Of a stretch of DNA of 64,000 nt, positions 51,941 to 61,374 are shown in pieces. Position 1 is the stretch's first letter. Each line of letters starts with the position of its first letter. The translations under genes were made by a program, and so were the position numbers. A model generated the notes under the pieces. That model searched no databases, was not told the DNA's origin, and saw only the letters and a list, made by a program, of their open reading frames with translations. The stretch is from Chlamydiota bacterium (GTDB taxonomy: Bacteria > Chlamydiota > Chlamydiia > Chlamydiales > SM23-39), in the NCBI GenBank assembly GCA_013285585.1, contig JABDHH010000003.1, positions 24,797 to 88,796 on the forward strand, given 5' to 3'.

Positions 51941-52669
51941 TCAACCGATAAGATCGCCGGAAAGAATGGAGTGGAGATGTCCGTTCGGTAAAAGGAGATT
52001 GAGCCGGCCGTCGGATCCAAGCGAATGGCAGATTCCCACCCATTCCTGTTTACCGTCGAAGCATCGGATCGTTTCGCCTTTACGCGCCAAAATTTTTTCC
52101 ACAGGATCGTGAAAGGGCGCAAAACCTTCTCGTTTAAACCGTTCTAAATCGGCAATGAAGCGAATTTCTAGTTTTTGTATCAGTGCGGCGCGATCCCAGA
52201 TACGACCTGTTTCTTCTTTCAAGGACGTCGCCGGTTGATCGATCCGATCGAGATCGGCCTTTTCCATATTCACATTCACTCCGAAGCCAAGAAGAATTTG
52301 CACCCAGTCTTTTTGGAAAATTGCCTCGCATAAAACTCCGGCTAATTTTTTTCCCGACAATCGGACATCGTTCGGCCATTTGATCATGGGTTGGAGGCCC
52401 TCCGCAAGCAAGAGAGAGGCGAATGAATAGGCGGAAATAATCCCTAGGCTTTCTAAATTAGGGAGAGTCTTGGGAAGTCGGAAACAAAATGTAGCAGCGA
52501 GATTGACGCCCTTGGGAGAGAGCCATTTTCTCTGATGCCTCCCGTACCCTTCTGTCTGTTCGTCTGCTGTAACGACAGTCATTTTATCCGGAGAAAAAAA
52601 AGCGTATTCTCGCTTTGCATACGAACTCGTAGAATCGATGGAATCGAAATGAATTTCCGTTATTTGCAT
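51941..52669 (-). CDS. birA: BirA, biotin-protein ligase (no repressor domain)
   Basis: Attaches biotin to the carrier protein of acetyl-CoA carboxylase. The 242-residue protein has GYGRHQRKWLSPKGVNLAAT (biotinyl-AMP loop), IKWPNDVRLSGKKLAGVLCE and LLGFGVNVNM. There is no N-terminal helix-turn-helix, so it is a ligase only. Divergent from rodA with 35 bases between starts. Same neighbourhood as in Chlamydia. Confidence 0.93.
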   Translation of the reverse strand: MQITEIHFDSIDSTSSYAKREYAFFSPDKMTVVTADEQTEGYGRHQRKWLSPKGVNLAATFCFRLPKTLPNLESLGIISAYSFASLLLAEGLQPMIKWPNDVRLSGKKLAGVLCEAIFQKDWVQILLGFGVNVNMEKADLDRIDQPATSLKEETGRIWDRAALIQKLEIRFIADLERFKREGFAPFHDPVEKILARKGETIRCFDGKQEWVGICHSLGSDGRLNLLLPNGHLHSILSGDLIG

Positions 52670-52704
52670 AGGAGCTTATATACTCAGAAAATAGAATACA
52701 GCAT

Positions 52705-53823
52705 ATGCCCCTTTCCCGCATCGACTTCCGAGTTTTGCCCATCATCGCCTGCTTGATGATCATCGGCCTTTGCGTTATCTCTTCGATGACTGGAAACCAG
52801 GGAGAGTATGAAAGCCCCGTTTTTTGGACGCCGCTTGTAAAGACGCAACTACGCTGGTTCTGTTTAGGGTGGGCCATCTTTTTCGCTGCCTCCCTTTTTG
52901 ATTACCGCCGTTTGAGACAATGGAGCTTGTTTCTTTATATCGCGATTGTCCTTCTTTTGATCGGACTCTTTTTCGTAAGCCCTATCCAAAATGTCCACCG
53001 TTGGTATCGAATCCCCCATTTCGCTAGCATCCAACCTTCCGAACAGGCGAAGTTGATTGTCGTGATCGCCCTGAGCTGGTTTTTGGAACGGAAGGGGAGC
53101 AGCGTCTATACGTTTGGTTCGTCGCTGCAGATGGCGGCGATTGCGGGGATCCCTTTCCTATTGATTTTGAAGCAGCCCGATCTGGGAACGGCGCTCGTTC
53201 TCTATCCTATCGCTTTGACTCTCGGCTATGTCGCAGGGATCCATAAGGGGGTCTTCCGGTGCATGGTCGGCTGCGGCGTGATTGCCCTTTTCGTCGTCGG
53301 CCTCTTTTTCCTCGGAGCGCTCTCGCATGAGAAGATGCGTCCCTACTTCACGACGTTCATGAAAGAATACCAGTACGAGAGACTCAACCCCAATACCTAT
53401 CACCAGAAGGCGGCGCAGACGGCTATCGCGGTCGGAGGTCTGACCGGGACAGGATGGAGAGGCAGTGAGTACTCCGGCCGGAAATGGCTTCCATACGCCC
53501 ATACCGATTCAGTCTTCGCGGCTTTTGGGGAGGAGTTTGGATTTGTGGGAGTTGTGTTCTTGCTGTTCCTTTTTTACGCTTTGATTTATTTTAGTTTTCA
53601 GGTAGCGGCAGTGGCTAAGGACCCTTTCGGGCGGTTGCTTGCCGCAGGACTGGCAGCCTATCTCGCCATGCATGTGTTAGTGAACTGTGCGATGATGTGC
53701 GCCTTGTTGCCGATATCGGGCGTCCCTCTCATCCTGGTGACCTACGGAGGCAGTTCGCTCTTGACGACCATGGCAGCTCTCGGCTTGCTGCAAAGCATAT
53801 ACAGCAGAAGGTTCATGTTCTAA
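52705..53823 (+). CDS. rodA: RodA, SEDS-family cell-wall polymerase
   Basis: A 372-residue polytopic membrane protein of the SEDS family, which polymerises peptidoglycan glycans with a class B PBP. Motifs: WTPLVKTQLRWFCLGWAIFF, SIQPSEQAKLIVVIALSWFL, LKQPDLGTALVLYPIAL, GLTGTGWRGSEYSGRKWLP with HTDSVFAAFGEEFGFVG, and the C-terminal LPISGVPLILVTYGGSSLL. About ten helices. In Chlamydiae peptidoglycan is limited to the division ring. The stop overlaps the next gene (TAATG). Confidence 0.95.
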   Translation: MPLSRIDFRVLPIIACLMIIGLCVISSMTGNQGEYESPVFWTPLVKTQLRWFCLGWAIFFAASLFDYRRLRQWSLFLYIAIVLLLIGLFFVSPIQNVHRWYRIPHFASIQPSEQAKLIVVIALSWFLERKGSSVYTFGSSLQMAAIAGIPFLLILKQPDLGTALVLYPIALTLGYVAGIHKGVFRCMVGCGVIALFVVGLFFLGALSHEKMRPYFTTFMKEYQYERLNPNTYHQKAAQTAIAVGGLTGTGWRGSEYSGRKWLPYAHTDSVFAAFGEEFGFVGVVFLLFLFYALIYFSFQVAAVAKDPFGRLLAAGLAAYLAMHVLVNCAMMCALLPISGVPLILVTYGGSSLLTTMAALGLLQSIYSRRFMF

Positions 53824-54329
53824 TGGATAAAGAACGATTCATCCACTCATTCATATTCTCGCCCGGCATTTGGCACGGAGAAGGTAAAATCATCTTGAAC
53901 ATGGTAGAAGAAGAGCTCATCTTCAATACGAACTGGACCGTTCAAAACCGCGATTTTTCCGGTAAAGTGGGGGCCGCTCAAGAAATTCAGATCCAAGGGC
54001 TCTCCGATAACATGCGCAACGAACTCACTTTCTACGATTTTCAGTCGAAAACGTTTTGCGTCGACATGGAAAACCCAAACATCGGGAGGATCTCCGGCAC
54101 AGGGCTTTTCGATGACAAAACGATTGCCTGGGAATTTCGCAATAACGATATGAATTTCGAAGGATTCGAAACCTACTCGGTCCAGCCTGATGGAAGCTAC
54201 GAGATGCGGGGCGAATATGTCACGAGCGACCAGTTTCGGACGCGGATTGAGGCGAGGATCTGGCAGCGAACGAACGAAGTCTCAAGTTCGGATGAAGAGC
54301 AGGATAGCGAAGGGGACGAAGAATTATGA
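53823..54329 (+). CDS. Conserved hypothetical protein, beta-rich with acidic tail
   Basis: A 168-residue soluble protein starting at ATG 53823 in the rodA stop. It appears beta-strand rich (FSPGIWHGEGKIILNMVEEE, SGTGLFDDKTIAWEFRNNDM) with an FSPGxWxGxG opening that recalls lipocalin-like small domains, and a very acidic tail (SSSDEEQDSEGDEEL). I do not recognise the family. It overlaps the lipoprotein gene downstream by 4 bases, so the three genes rodA-53823-54326 form one unit. Confidence 0.65.
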   Translation: MDKERFIHSFIFSPGIWHGEGKIILNMVEEELIFNTNWTVQNRDFSGKVGAAQEIQIQGLSDNMRNELTFYDFQSKTFCVDMENPNIGRISGTGLFDDKTIAWEFRNNDMNFEGFETYSVQPDGSYEMRGEYVTSDQFRTRIEARIWQRTNEVSSSDEEQDSEGDEEL

Positions 54330-54682
54330 GAAAAGAATTCGTTGCTTTGATTCTAGCTTTATCAGCTTGCGCTTCCGGCGGTTCGCTAATGACGAATCGG
54401 GCATTTTTTGAAATCCCTCTTGGAACCTCGCAAAACGAGGTGGTCGCCACTGCGGGTGAACCCTACGCCATCCACAAAAAAGAAGACGGAACGGTTGAAT
54501 ATGAATACATCGAGCGATTCAAAGTGGGTGGTCGTGACACGGAAGAAAGGCATTATTTCTTGCTGATTAAGGACGGCAAAGTGGTTTCCAAACGGGTCGA
54601 GCAATCTTCACCGCCGCCCTATCTTTTCGACAGCTATGAAATGCAGACAACCCAGACAGCTGGTTCAGACTCAGAGAAGTAA
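54326..54682 (+). CDS. Small lipoprotein, SmpA/BamE-like
   Basis: A 118-residue predicted lipoprotein with signal peptide and lipobox ALSAC (cysteine near residue 15). The mature region has the SmpA/OmlA pattern: RAFFEIPLGTSQNEVVATAG EPY-like turn, then VEYEYIERFKVGG and YFLLIKDGKVVSKRV. BamE-type proteins assist outer-membrane assembly, but small lipoproteins of this fold serve other tasks too. Last gene of the rodA unit. Confidence 0.6.
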   Translation: MRKEFVALILALSACASGGSLMTNRAFFEIPLGTSQNEVVATAGEPYAIHKKEDGTVEYEYIERFKVGGRDTEERHYFLLIKDGKVVSKRVEQSSPPPYLFDSYEMQTTQTAGSDSEK

Positions 54683-54765
54683 GAGGGTGTCCTAAAACCG
54701 GATTCTGTCGAAAATTCTTGAAAAATTTTCTAGTGCTCTATCAACTAAAATCTTGCGATCATTTC

Positions 54766-54860
54766 GATGTCAAAGGCGCTGAAATTGCCGAACGCAAGTC
54801 CATTCGTATTGCATGAATACGGATGGACTTGCGTAGCCTGTCGGTCGACAATTTGAGCAG
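54766..54860. repeat. Repeat D copy 2 with strong hairpin
   Basis: Contains a 19-bp stem with one mismatch and a 5-base loop at 54792-54834 (ACGCAAGTCCATTCGTATT and its inverse). There is no T-run, so it is not a classic terminator, though it separates convergent transcripts (lipoprotein and rpsJ). Shares sequence with 45901-45990. Confidence 0.65.
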
Positions 54861-54896
54861 GCTTTCACGCTCGAAATAGTTGGATAGGCTCAAAGA

Positions 54897-55214
54897 CTAC
54901 GCCTTAATTTTGATATCGACGCCCGAAGCGACTGGCAAAATTTTGAGTTTATCGATCGTATCGAGAGTTGGATCGAGAAGGTCAAGAACGCGGATATGCG
55001 TTCTCATTTCAAACTGCTCGCGCGATTTGCGGTCAACGTGAGGCGAACGGAGAACGGTATAGATCTCCCTTTTCGTAGGAAGCGGAATCGGTCCTACGAC
55101 TCGGGCTCCTGTTCTTTTGGCCGTCTCGACGATATCTTGGACTGACCGATCGAGAATCCGCTGATCGAAGGCTTTCAGTCGGATTCGTATTTTTTTTCTA
55201 GGTGCTTTTGACAT
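54897..55214 (-). CDS. rpsJ: Ribosomal protein S10
   Basis: A 105-residue small-subunit protein, also the NusE transcription factor. Sequence [40 protein letters not shown] and the [20 protein letters not shown] segment are standard S10. It follows fusA by 5 bases, the chlamydial arrangement rpsL-rpsG-fusA-rpsJ, in which tuf is not part of the cluster. Confidence 0.97.
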   Translation of the reverse strand: MSKAPRKKIRIRLKAFDQRILDRSVQDIVETAKRTGARVVGPIPLPTKREIYTVLRSPHVDRKSREQFEMRTHIRVLDLLDPTLDTIDKLKILPVASGVDIKIKA

Positions 55215-55219
55215 AATCT

Positions 55220-57310
55220 CTACTTCTTACAAATTTCTTCTTGGATTTTTGTTGGTACGCGCTCGAAATGGCTTGGTTCCATCGTATAAGTGCCACGGCC
55301 TGATGTCATCGAACGGAGAATGGTCGAATATCCAAACATCTCGCTAAGCGGCACTTCAGCAGTAACGTCAATGATTCCTTTGACAGATTCCTGTCCGAGG
55401 ATCTTTCCGCGACGCCGGTTGAGGTCGCCGATCACATCACCGACATTCGAATCAGGCGCCGTTGTAACGACTTTCATGATCGGTTCCAAGAGAACCGGTT
55501 TCGCTTTCCGTGCAGCGTCCTTGACTGCCATCGATGCGCAAATCTTAAAGGCCATCTCGTTGGAGTCGACTTCGTGATAGGAACCGTAGGTGATCGCGAC
55601 CTTCACGTCGATCAACGGATAGCCAGCCAATACGCCTGTTTGAAGCCCTTCTTCGATCCCCTTGATACAAGGAGTGATGTATTCTTTCGGAATGACCCCG
55701 CCGACAATCTTGCTGACGACTTCGTTCCCTTTTCCGGACTCGTTCGGTTCGATTTCCACGCAGACATGCGCGTACTGGCCCCGGCCACCGGTTTGTTTGA
55801 CATATTTTGTTTCCGAATTGGACGGCATCGAAATGGTTTCTTTATAAGAGACTTCCGGTTTGCCGACATTCGCTTCGACAGCAAATTCGCGGAACATCCG
55901 GTCGCGTAGGATCTCGAGGTGGAGTTCTCCCATTCCCATTATGATCGTCTGGCCGGTTTCTTCATTCGTCATAACCCGGAAAGTTGGGTCTTCTTCCGAT
56001 AGAGCGCCGAGGGCTTTTGCCAGCTTTTCCCTATCGGCTTTTGATTTCGGTTCGATCGCCATCGAAATGACCGGATCGGGAAAATTCATTTTTTCAAGGA
56101 GGAGAGGAGTCGCTTCCGAGCAGAGAGTGTCTCCGGTGCTCGTGTATTTCAAACCGATGACGGCTGCGATGTCTCCCGTAAAGAACTCATCGCGGTCTTT
56201 CCTTTGGTTCGCGTGCATCTCAAGCAGGCGGGAAACTCGCTCATCCTTGTCTTTTGTCGTATTGATGATGCTTGTACCCTTGGCAAGGGTTCCGCTGTAG
56301 ATCCGGATGAAGGTGAGCTTTCCTACATAAGGATCCGTCATAATCTTGAACGCCAAGGCGGAGAGCGGGCTATTGTCTGCGGGTGGGATTTCGATCCATT
56401 CTTCGGAATCAAGTTTATGGCCTTTGATCATCCCGCGATCCAGTGGGGATGGCATCCAGCGCACGACGGCGTCGAGAATTTGCTGAACCCCCTTATTTTT
56501 GAAAGCAGTGCCGCAAAGAACCGGGTTGAATTTATTGGTGACGACCCCTTTGCGGATGGCTGCATGGATTTCGTCAACAGGTATCGAATCAGGAGATTCG
56601 AGGACCTTCATCATGAATTCTTCATTCGATTCGTCGATTGTAGCGAGCTCTTCGAGGAGTTCCATGCGCATTTTCTTGCACTGGTCGAGAAGATCGGCTG
56701 GAATCGACTCCACGTCGTATTTCGCTCCCATCGTTTCGTCATGGAACAGGTATGCTTTCATCTCGATGAGGTCGACCATCCCTTTGAAGTCCGACTCGGC
56801 GCCTATCGGGCAGTGGACCGGGATCGCGTTCGCGTGGAGCTTTTCGCGCATCGTCTTTATGGCATTCAAAAAGTCAGCGCCGATCCTGTCCATTTTATTG
56901 ATGAATGCGATCCGAGGAACGCCATAACGCTCCGCTTGGCGCCAAACCGTTTCGGACTGAGGCTGAACGCCAGCCACCGCGTCGAACACGGCGACAGCGC
57001 CGTCGAGGACCCGGAGCGATCGTTCGACTTCGATCGTGAAGTCGACGTGGCCGGGGGTATCGATGATGTTGATCTTGCAGTCTTTCCAATAAACAGTCGT
57101 GGCGGCAGAGGTAATCGTGATCCCTCTTTCCCGCTCTTGTTCCATGAAGTCCATAGTAGCGGCGCCTTCGTGGACTTCGCCGATCCGGTGTACGCGGCCT
57201 GAATAGAATAGGATGCGTTCGGTCGTCGTCGTCTTGCCCGCATCGATATGGGCCATGATCCCAATATTGCGCACATTTTCGAGTTTGTCGGTTTCTGGTC
57301 GCTTGCCCAT
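55220..57310 (-). CDS. fusA: Elongation factor G
   Basis: A 696-residue GTPase that drives ribosomal translocation. Motifs: [20 protein letters not shown] (P-loop), [19 protein letters not shown] (switch I), [15 protein letters not shown] and the domain IV/V region [40 protein letters not shown]. Full length. It lies 8 bases after rpsG and 5 before rpsJ. Confidence 0.98.
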   Translation of the reverse strand: MGKRPETDKLENVRNIGIMAHIDAGKTTTTERILFYSGRVHRIGEVHEGAATMDFMEQERERGITITSAATTVYWKDCKINIIDTPGHVDFTIEVERSLRVLDGAVAVFDAVAGVQPQSETVWRQAERYGVPRIAFINKMDRIGADFLNAIKTMREKLHANAIPVHCPIGAESDFKGMVDLIEMKAYLFHDETMGAKYDVESIPADLLDQCKKMRMELLEELATIDESNEEFMMKVLESPDSIPVDEIHAAIRKGVVTNKFNPVLCGTAFKNKGVQQILDAVVRWMPSPLDRGMIKGHKLDSEEWIEIPPADNSPLSALAFKIMTDPYVGKLTFIRIYSGTLAKGTSIINTTKDKDERVSRLLEMHANQRKDRDEFFTGDIAAVIGLKYTSTGDTLCSEATPLLLEKMNFPDPVISMAIEPKSKADREKLAKALGALSEEDPTFRVMTNEETGQTIIMGMGELHLEILRDRMFREFAVEANVGKPEVSYKETISMPSNSETKYVKQTGGRGQYAHVCVEIEPNESGKGNEVVSKIVGGVIPKEYITPCIKGIEEGLQTGVLAGYPLIDVKVAITYGSYHEVDSNEMAFKICASMAVKDAARKAKPVLLEPIMKVVTTAPDSNVGDVIGDLNRRRGKILGQESVKGIIDVTAEVPLSEMFGYSTILRSMTSGRGTYTMEPSHFERVPTKIQEEICKK

Positions 57311-57318
57311 TTAACTGC

Positions 57319-57792
57319 CTACCATTTGTAATGGGCAAAGGCTCGGTTTGCCTCAGCCATCCGGTGCGTATCGTCTTTCTTCTTGATCGTCGCGCCTTGG
57401 TTATTGAAACAATCGGCCAGTTCGCTTGCTAGGCTTTCCGCCATGGTCCGGCCCGGTTTCGAGCGGGAAATGGTGATGATCCACTGCATTGCCATCGCTG
57501 TGCGCCGTTCGCTTGGGATCTCGACGGGAACTTGGTAGTTCGCGCCACCAATCCTCCGGGTCTTAACTTCAAGAGAAGGCCTCGCGTTTTCGATAGCTTG
57601 TTCGAATGCTTCGAGAGGGCTGTCGGTTTTTACGCGGCCTGCGAAATCTTCGAGGGCGCCGTAAACGATCCTGCGCGCTGTCGCCTTTTTGCCGCCGATC
57701 ATCATTTTATTGATGAATTTAGCAAGCGTAACGCTTTGGTAAATCGGATCTGGGACATTTCGCCGTTTGAAGGAGCGACGTCTTCTAGACAT
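57319..57792 (-). CDS. rpsG: Ribosomal protein S7
   Basis: A 157-residue small-subunit assembly protein with VTLAKFINKMMIGGKKATAR, the GANYQVPVEIPSERRTAMAM loop and a normal C-terminal helix (ETHRMAEANRAFAHYKW-like, here DTHRMAEANRAF). Follows rpsL after 126 bases. Confidence 0.98.
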   Translation of the reverse strand: MSRRRRSFKRRNVPDPIYQSVTLAKFINKMMIGGKKATARRIVYGALEDFAGRVKTDSPLEAFEQAIENARPSLEVKTRRIGGANYQVPVEIPSERRTAMAMQWIITISRSKPGRTMAESLASELADCFNNQGATIKKKDDTHRMAEANRAFAHYKW

Positions 57793-57876
57793 AGTTTTTT
57801 CCTTTTCTTACTTCACCCGGCCTTTTTGAGGCCCACCCAGGGTTCGACCTAGCTCTGCCAGGACAAACCATCGGCG

Positions 57877-57899
57877 AGGAAATTGATTTGCAATTTCCT
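57877..57899 (-). promoter_or_regulatory. Hairpin between rpsL and rpsG
   Basis: AGGAAATTG and CAATTTCCT form a 9-bp stem with a 5-base loop in the 126-base rpsL-rpsG gap. There is no T-run. It may be an RNA processing or stability site in the operon transcript. Confidence 0.4.
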
Positions 57900-57918
57900 G
57901 GAATTACTTGACTTGCAA

Positions 57919-58290
57919 TTATTTAGGTTTTTTTGCTCCGTATTTCGAGCGGGATTTTTTCCGGTCTTTCACTGCTGCGCAGTCGAGAGACCCGCGGACG
58001 ATGTGATAGCGAACCCCGGGAAGGTCTTTTACCCTTCCGCCGCGTACGAGTACGATGCTATGTTCTTGCAGGTTATGTCCTTCGCCGGGAATATAGGCGA
58101 TGACTTCCTGGCCGTTCGATAGCCGGACCCAGGCTACTTTTCTCAGAGCTGAGTTCGGTTTCTTAGGCGTCTTGGTCTTAACCTGAAGGCATACGCCGCG
58201 CCTTTGCGGGCACTGCTGCAGAGCCGGCGATTTGCGACGACGGACCTTCGGAGTACGGCCAAACTTAACGAGTTGGTTGAATGTCGGCAT
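57919..58290 (-). CDS. rpsL: Ribosomal protein S12
   Basis: A 123-residue decoding-centre protein. The start is ATG 58290 ([12 protein letters not shown]), with GGAG upstream; longer frames only add leader sequence. The conserved [20 protein letters not shown] and the streptomycin region with [20 protein letters not shown] are intact. Lysine is present at the KTPKKPN position that mutates in streptomycin resistance, i.e. the wild-type form. Confidence 0.98.
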   Translation of the reverse strand: MPTFNQLVKFGRTPKVRRRKSPALQQCPQRRGVCLQVKTKTPKKPNSALRKVAWVRLSNGQEVIAYIPGEGHNLQEHSIVLVRGGRVKDLPGVRYHIVRGSLDCAAVKDRKKSRSKYGAKKPK

Positions 58291-58332
58291 GAGCGCCAAT
58301 CTCCTCAATTTCAAAAGTAACGATAGCTTAGA

Positions 58333-58362
58333 AATATACCCTGAGAATGGATTTTTACACAA
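58333..58362 (-). promoter_or_regulatory. Promoter of the rpsL operon
   Basis: On the minus strand TTGTGT and TATATT lie 18 bases apart, about 40 bases upstream of the rpsL start. This fits the main sigma factor. Confidence 0.55.
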
Positions 58363-58537
58363 GGTAAGAACCTGTCCGAATAAAAAGTTTCGACCAGAAG
58401 GGCGGTGGTTCTTGCCAAGAAGTGGGAATATGGGCATTGAGAAATTATGAATGAATTAAAAATATTTTTTTGTTGGTCTAAGGTTGGGTAGAACGTTCTG
58501 ATATTATTTAATTTATGTTGTGGATTATTATTTTTTA

Positions 58538-58566
58538 TTGACAGTCTTGATTATTTAAGATATTAT
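58538..58566 (+). promoter_or_regulatory. Consensus promoter upstream of the leader RNA and tsp
   Basis: TTGACA and TATTAT are separated by exactly 17 bases in AT-rich DNA, the best sigma70-type promoter I see in the window. Transcription would begin near 58573, just before the structured RNA. Confidence 0.75.
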
Positions 58567-58572
58567 CGGGCT

Positions 58573-58656
58573 TGGGAGACCAGGGGAACAAGGCGAAGCT
58601 ACGACGCTAAGTTCGTAATTCAATCGGTCCTTTAAGTTCCCTATCTCCCATTTTTT
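58573..58656 (+). ncRNA. Candidate small RNA or attenuator with intrinsic terminator
   Basis: Between the promoter at 58538 and tsp, GGGAGA and GGGAAC (58574-58589) pair with GTTCCC and TCTCCC (58635-58649), giving a long closed stem, followed by a run of six T. Inner pairs such as CGAA/TTCG and AAGG/CCTT are possible. It could be a free-standing RNA of about 80 bases or a leader that stops transcription before tsp. It lacks the SRP RNA core motif and I know no family for it. Confidence 0.5.
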
Positions 58657-58670
58657 AACTATTAGGTCCC

Positions 58671-60686
58671 ATGAGCCGCAAGATTTTATACATCTTCCTT
58701 TTCTTCGCGGCCTGGATCCTGCCGGTCTCTTCCCAAGATAATTTGAAAATGGGGGACATCCCCCGCGTCATGGAGCGGCTGTTTCATTTCCACATCGAGA
58801 ACAAACAACTGAACCCCTCACTCATCCGCAGGTCGGTGAAATTGTATCTCGAGCAGTTCGATACGGAAAAGGCCTATCTTCTCGAGAGCGAAGTGGCGCC
58901 CTATATCGATATGAAAGACTCCCGCGCCGAAGAGATCTTGAACCGCGTTCAAAAGAAAAATTACTCTGATTTCATGGAATTGAACATCGTGATCGAACGA
59001 TCCATAGTAAGGGCGCAGAAGCTCAGACAAATGATCGTAGAGCAGATGACAATGGGCGCTAAAGAAACCGATTTTCCCGTTTCAGGTTTTGCTCGATATC
59101 CGCAATCCGAGTCTGAAATTATGGAACGTCAGAAAAACCGGATGGCACGGTTCTACCAGTTCCACCAGGCGCGCACCCAGCTCGACTCCGCCGCGCGGAA
59201 GCTGAGCGTTTATGGTCTTTTCGAGAAAAAGGTGCGCCGTTCCGAAAACAACTACCTCTTTCTAGACCGGGATGGGATGGAATTGCCAAAAGAGAAAATC
59301 GAACACCTCGTCTCACTGCGCATCTTGAAATCATTCGCTAAGAGTCTCGATACCCATACAGCGTTTTTCAGCCCTGAAGAGGCATACGAAATGCGTCTTA
59401 GCCTCGAGAAGCAATTCGAAGGAGTCGGCGTCATCCTTTCCGAGGGGATCGACGGGGTCATGATCGCCGATCTGATAGAAGGAAGCCCCGCCGAGCAATC
59501 AGGCCAGATCAAAGTCAATGACCTTCTCGTAGAGATCGATGGAAAATCCTTAGGATCTGCGAGTTTCGAAGATGTCCTAGACCTCTTGAAAAAGAGGGAC
59601 CGTTCGGAAATCATCTTGGGATTCAAACGGCTCGATCCCATGTTCAAGAAGGAGACTTTTTTCAGGGTATCTCTGAGAAAACGACCCATTGCGATGAAGG
59701 ACGACCGAATCAAGTCGAGTTACGAAGTCGTAGAAGGCGGGATCATAGGGAAAATCGCCCTTCATTCCTTTTATGAGAGCAATGACGGCGTGAGCAGCGA
59801 AAAAGACATGAAGGAAGCGATCCGTGATTTCCGCAGTAAAGGGGAGCTTAAGGGGCTGGTTTTGGATCTACGTGAAAATTCTGGCGGCTTTCTAGGTCAG
59901 GCTGTCCGGGTAGCCGGGCTCTTCGTTGCGAATGGGGTCATTGTCATCTCGAAGTATGGGAAAGGGGATGTTCACTATCTCCGCAATATCGTAGGCAAGA
60001 GCTATTTTAATGAACCTCTTGTCGTCCTGACTTCCAAGATGTCGGCATCCGCCTCCGAGATCGTTGCCCAAGCCCTGCAAGACTATGGGGTTGCGCTCGT
60101 GGTCGGAGATGAAAGGACCTTTGGAAAAGGGTCGATCCAGTACCAGACCATCACTGACGAGAGCGCCGACCTTTTCTTCAAAGTCACGGTTGGCCGCTAT
60201 TATACGGTTTCCGGACGAAGCACTCAAATCGAGGGTGTAATAGCTGATATCGTGGTCCCCACTCAATACGCGCCTTATAACATCGGCGAGCGCTACCTCG
60301 AATATCCTCTTTCCCAGGACAGAGTGGAATCGGCATATATCGACCCTCTCAACGATTTGGATGAAAAAACCCGTCTTCTCTTCGAAAAGCGGTACCTTCC
60401 GAATTTACAAAGGGTCGTCCCTTTCTGGAAGAAGGCGCTTCCCGTCCTGAAGCAAAAAAGCGCCGAGAGAATCGCGAACAACTCTAGTTATCAAAAATTC
60501 CTTAAGAAGCTCGAAAAGGTCCGGGCCCGCCAGTCGGGGACGGTCAACTCGGTCGACGAAGCGATCGAAATGAACCTGGAAGACCTCCAGATGCAAGAGG
60601 CTGTGAATATCGTCAAAGACATGATCCAAATCCATGAAGCTGTCCGGCCTGTAGAAACAACCCTCCTGCCTACAGGTTCCGATTGA
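58671..60686 (+). CDS. tsp: Tail-specific (C-terminal processing) protease
   Basis: A 671-residue secreted S41 serine protease (Tsp/Prc), the counterpart of chlamydial CT441. A signal peptide (ILYIFLFFAAWILPVSS) leads into a helical N-terminal domain. A PDZ domain follows near residues 245-330 (FEGVGVILSEGIDGVMIADL). The catalytic core has LVLDLRENSGGFLGQAVRVA, the serine in SKMSASASEIVAQALQ (about residue 457) and the lysine in ERTFGKGSIQ (about 486). It removes C-terminal tails from periplasmic proteins. ATG 58671 follows AGG. Its expression may depend on read-through of the upstream terminator-like hairpin. Confidence 0.93.
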   Translation: MSRKILYIFLFFAAWILPVSSQDNLKMGDIPRVMERLFHFHIENKQLNPSLIRRSVKLYLEQFDTEKAYLLESEVAPYIDMKDSRAEEILNRVQKKNYSDFMELNIVIERSIVRAQKLRQMIVEQMTMGAKETDFPVSGFARYPQSESEIMERQKNRMARFYQFHQARTQLDSAARKLSVYGLFEKKVRRSENNYLFLDRDGMELPKEKIEHLVSLRILKSFAKSLDTHTAFFSPEEAYEMRLSLEKQFEGVGVILSEGIDGVMIADLIEGSPAEQSGQIKVNDLLVEIDGKSLGSASFEDVLDLLKKRDRSEIILGFKRLDPMFKKETFFRVSLRKRPIAMKDDRIKSSYEVVEGGIIGKIALHSFYESNDGVSSEKDMKEAIRDFRSKGELKGLVLDLRENSGGFLGQAVRVAGLFVANGVIVISKYGKGDVHYLRNIVGKSYFNEPLVVLTSKMSASASEIVAQALQDYGVALVVGDERTFGKGSIQYQTITDESADLFFKVTVGRYYTVSGRSTQIEGVIADIVVPTQYAPYNIGERYLEYPLSQDRVESAYIDPLNDLDEKTRLLFEKRYLPNLQRVVPFWKKALPVLKQKSAERIANNSSYQKFLKKLEKVRARQSGTVNSVDEAIEMNLEDLQMQEAVNIVKDMIQIHEAVRPVETTLLPTGSD

Positions 60687-60778
60687 GAGGGTGGGGTCTT
60701 TCCAGGTCCCTCCTGCCTTCTTCGTTCTTTAATATTTATTGCCTGAAATCTTCTCAACCCATTATGCTGTTGGGCTTT

Positions 60779-60844
<66 letters not shown>

Positions 60845-60851
<7 letters not shown>

Positions 60852-60881
60852 AATTTTTTTTGTCCAAAAAAATTTGGCCAG
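60845..60881 (+). terminator. Perfect 16-bp inverted repeat overlapping the tRNA 3' end
   Basis: CTGGCCAAATTTTTTT at 60845-60860 is repeated inverted at 60866-60881 with a 5-base loop. It includes the last seven tRNA bases. In RNA it could act as a terminator or a processing hairpin and competes with the acceptor stem. Confidence 0.6.
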
Positions 60882-60907
60882 AAGAAAGCCACCTGCGTGG
60901 CTTTCTT

Positions 60908-61118
60908 ACTGGAATCGAATCCTGTCCGATGTTTTTGCTTTGCAAAAACCGGGCAGGATCGCCGGCCCGGCAGCATGGGCCGAAGGCTCAGCGCGAGGGC
61001 TTCCCAAACGCGCGCTTCGCCGCGTTTGAGGGAAAGGGGGGTTGGGGGAAAGGGAGAGTTCCCTTTCCTCCGAATGACGCCGATTTCGAGGAGGTCGAGC
61101 GGATTCCAGCTCTGGCCA
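60908..61118. repeat. tRNA-Phe debris region (att-like)
   Basis: GATTCCAGCTCTGGCCA at 61102-61118 repeats the tRNA 3' end (60835-60851) with one mismatch, and CTGGAATCGAAT at 60909-60920 is an inverted T-arm piece. The GC-rich DNA between holds no convincing gene; open frames there lack starts, ribosome sites and known motifs. From 61119 to 61374 I also see no gene. Confidence 0.5.
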
Positions 61119-61374
61119 CACTTTTCCTTGCCGGAGAATGGCCGTAGCGCTAGGTTCCTTAATCACCCAAAACAGACCTTCAAAAATAGTTTTGCTAATC
61201 GCTTTCGGGTAGTGGTCTCTTTCGCGCAGGTCAACCGAAATTATCGGAGTGAGAGACCATTGCTGAATGACAAGGCACGAGCAAGAGGGAAAAGTGCGAG
61301 GCAAACCCGACGCAGCAAAAAAACGATTCTTCAAGTTGTTTCGGTATACACCACCTTCTTGCTTTAGGGTAATT

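Noticed and set aside
56204..57202. 332-codon plus-strand frame opposite fusA
   Set aside because: Antisense shadow of elongation factor G with no motifs or ribosome site.
58573..58656. SRP (4.5S) RNA
   Set aside because: The conserved GGAAGCAG-type loop and the expected internal loops are missing.
61102..61118. Second tRNA gene
   Set aside because: Only the last 17 bases of the tRNA are repeated; there is no D-arm or anticodon arm.
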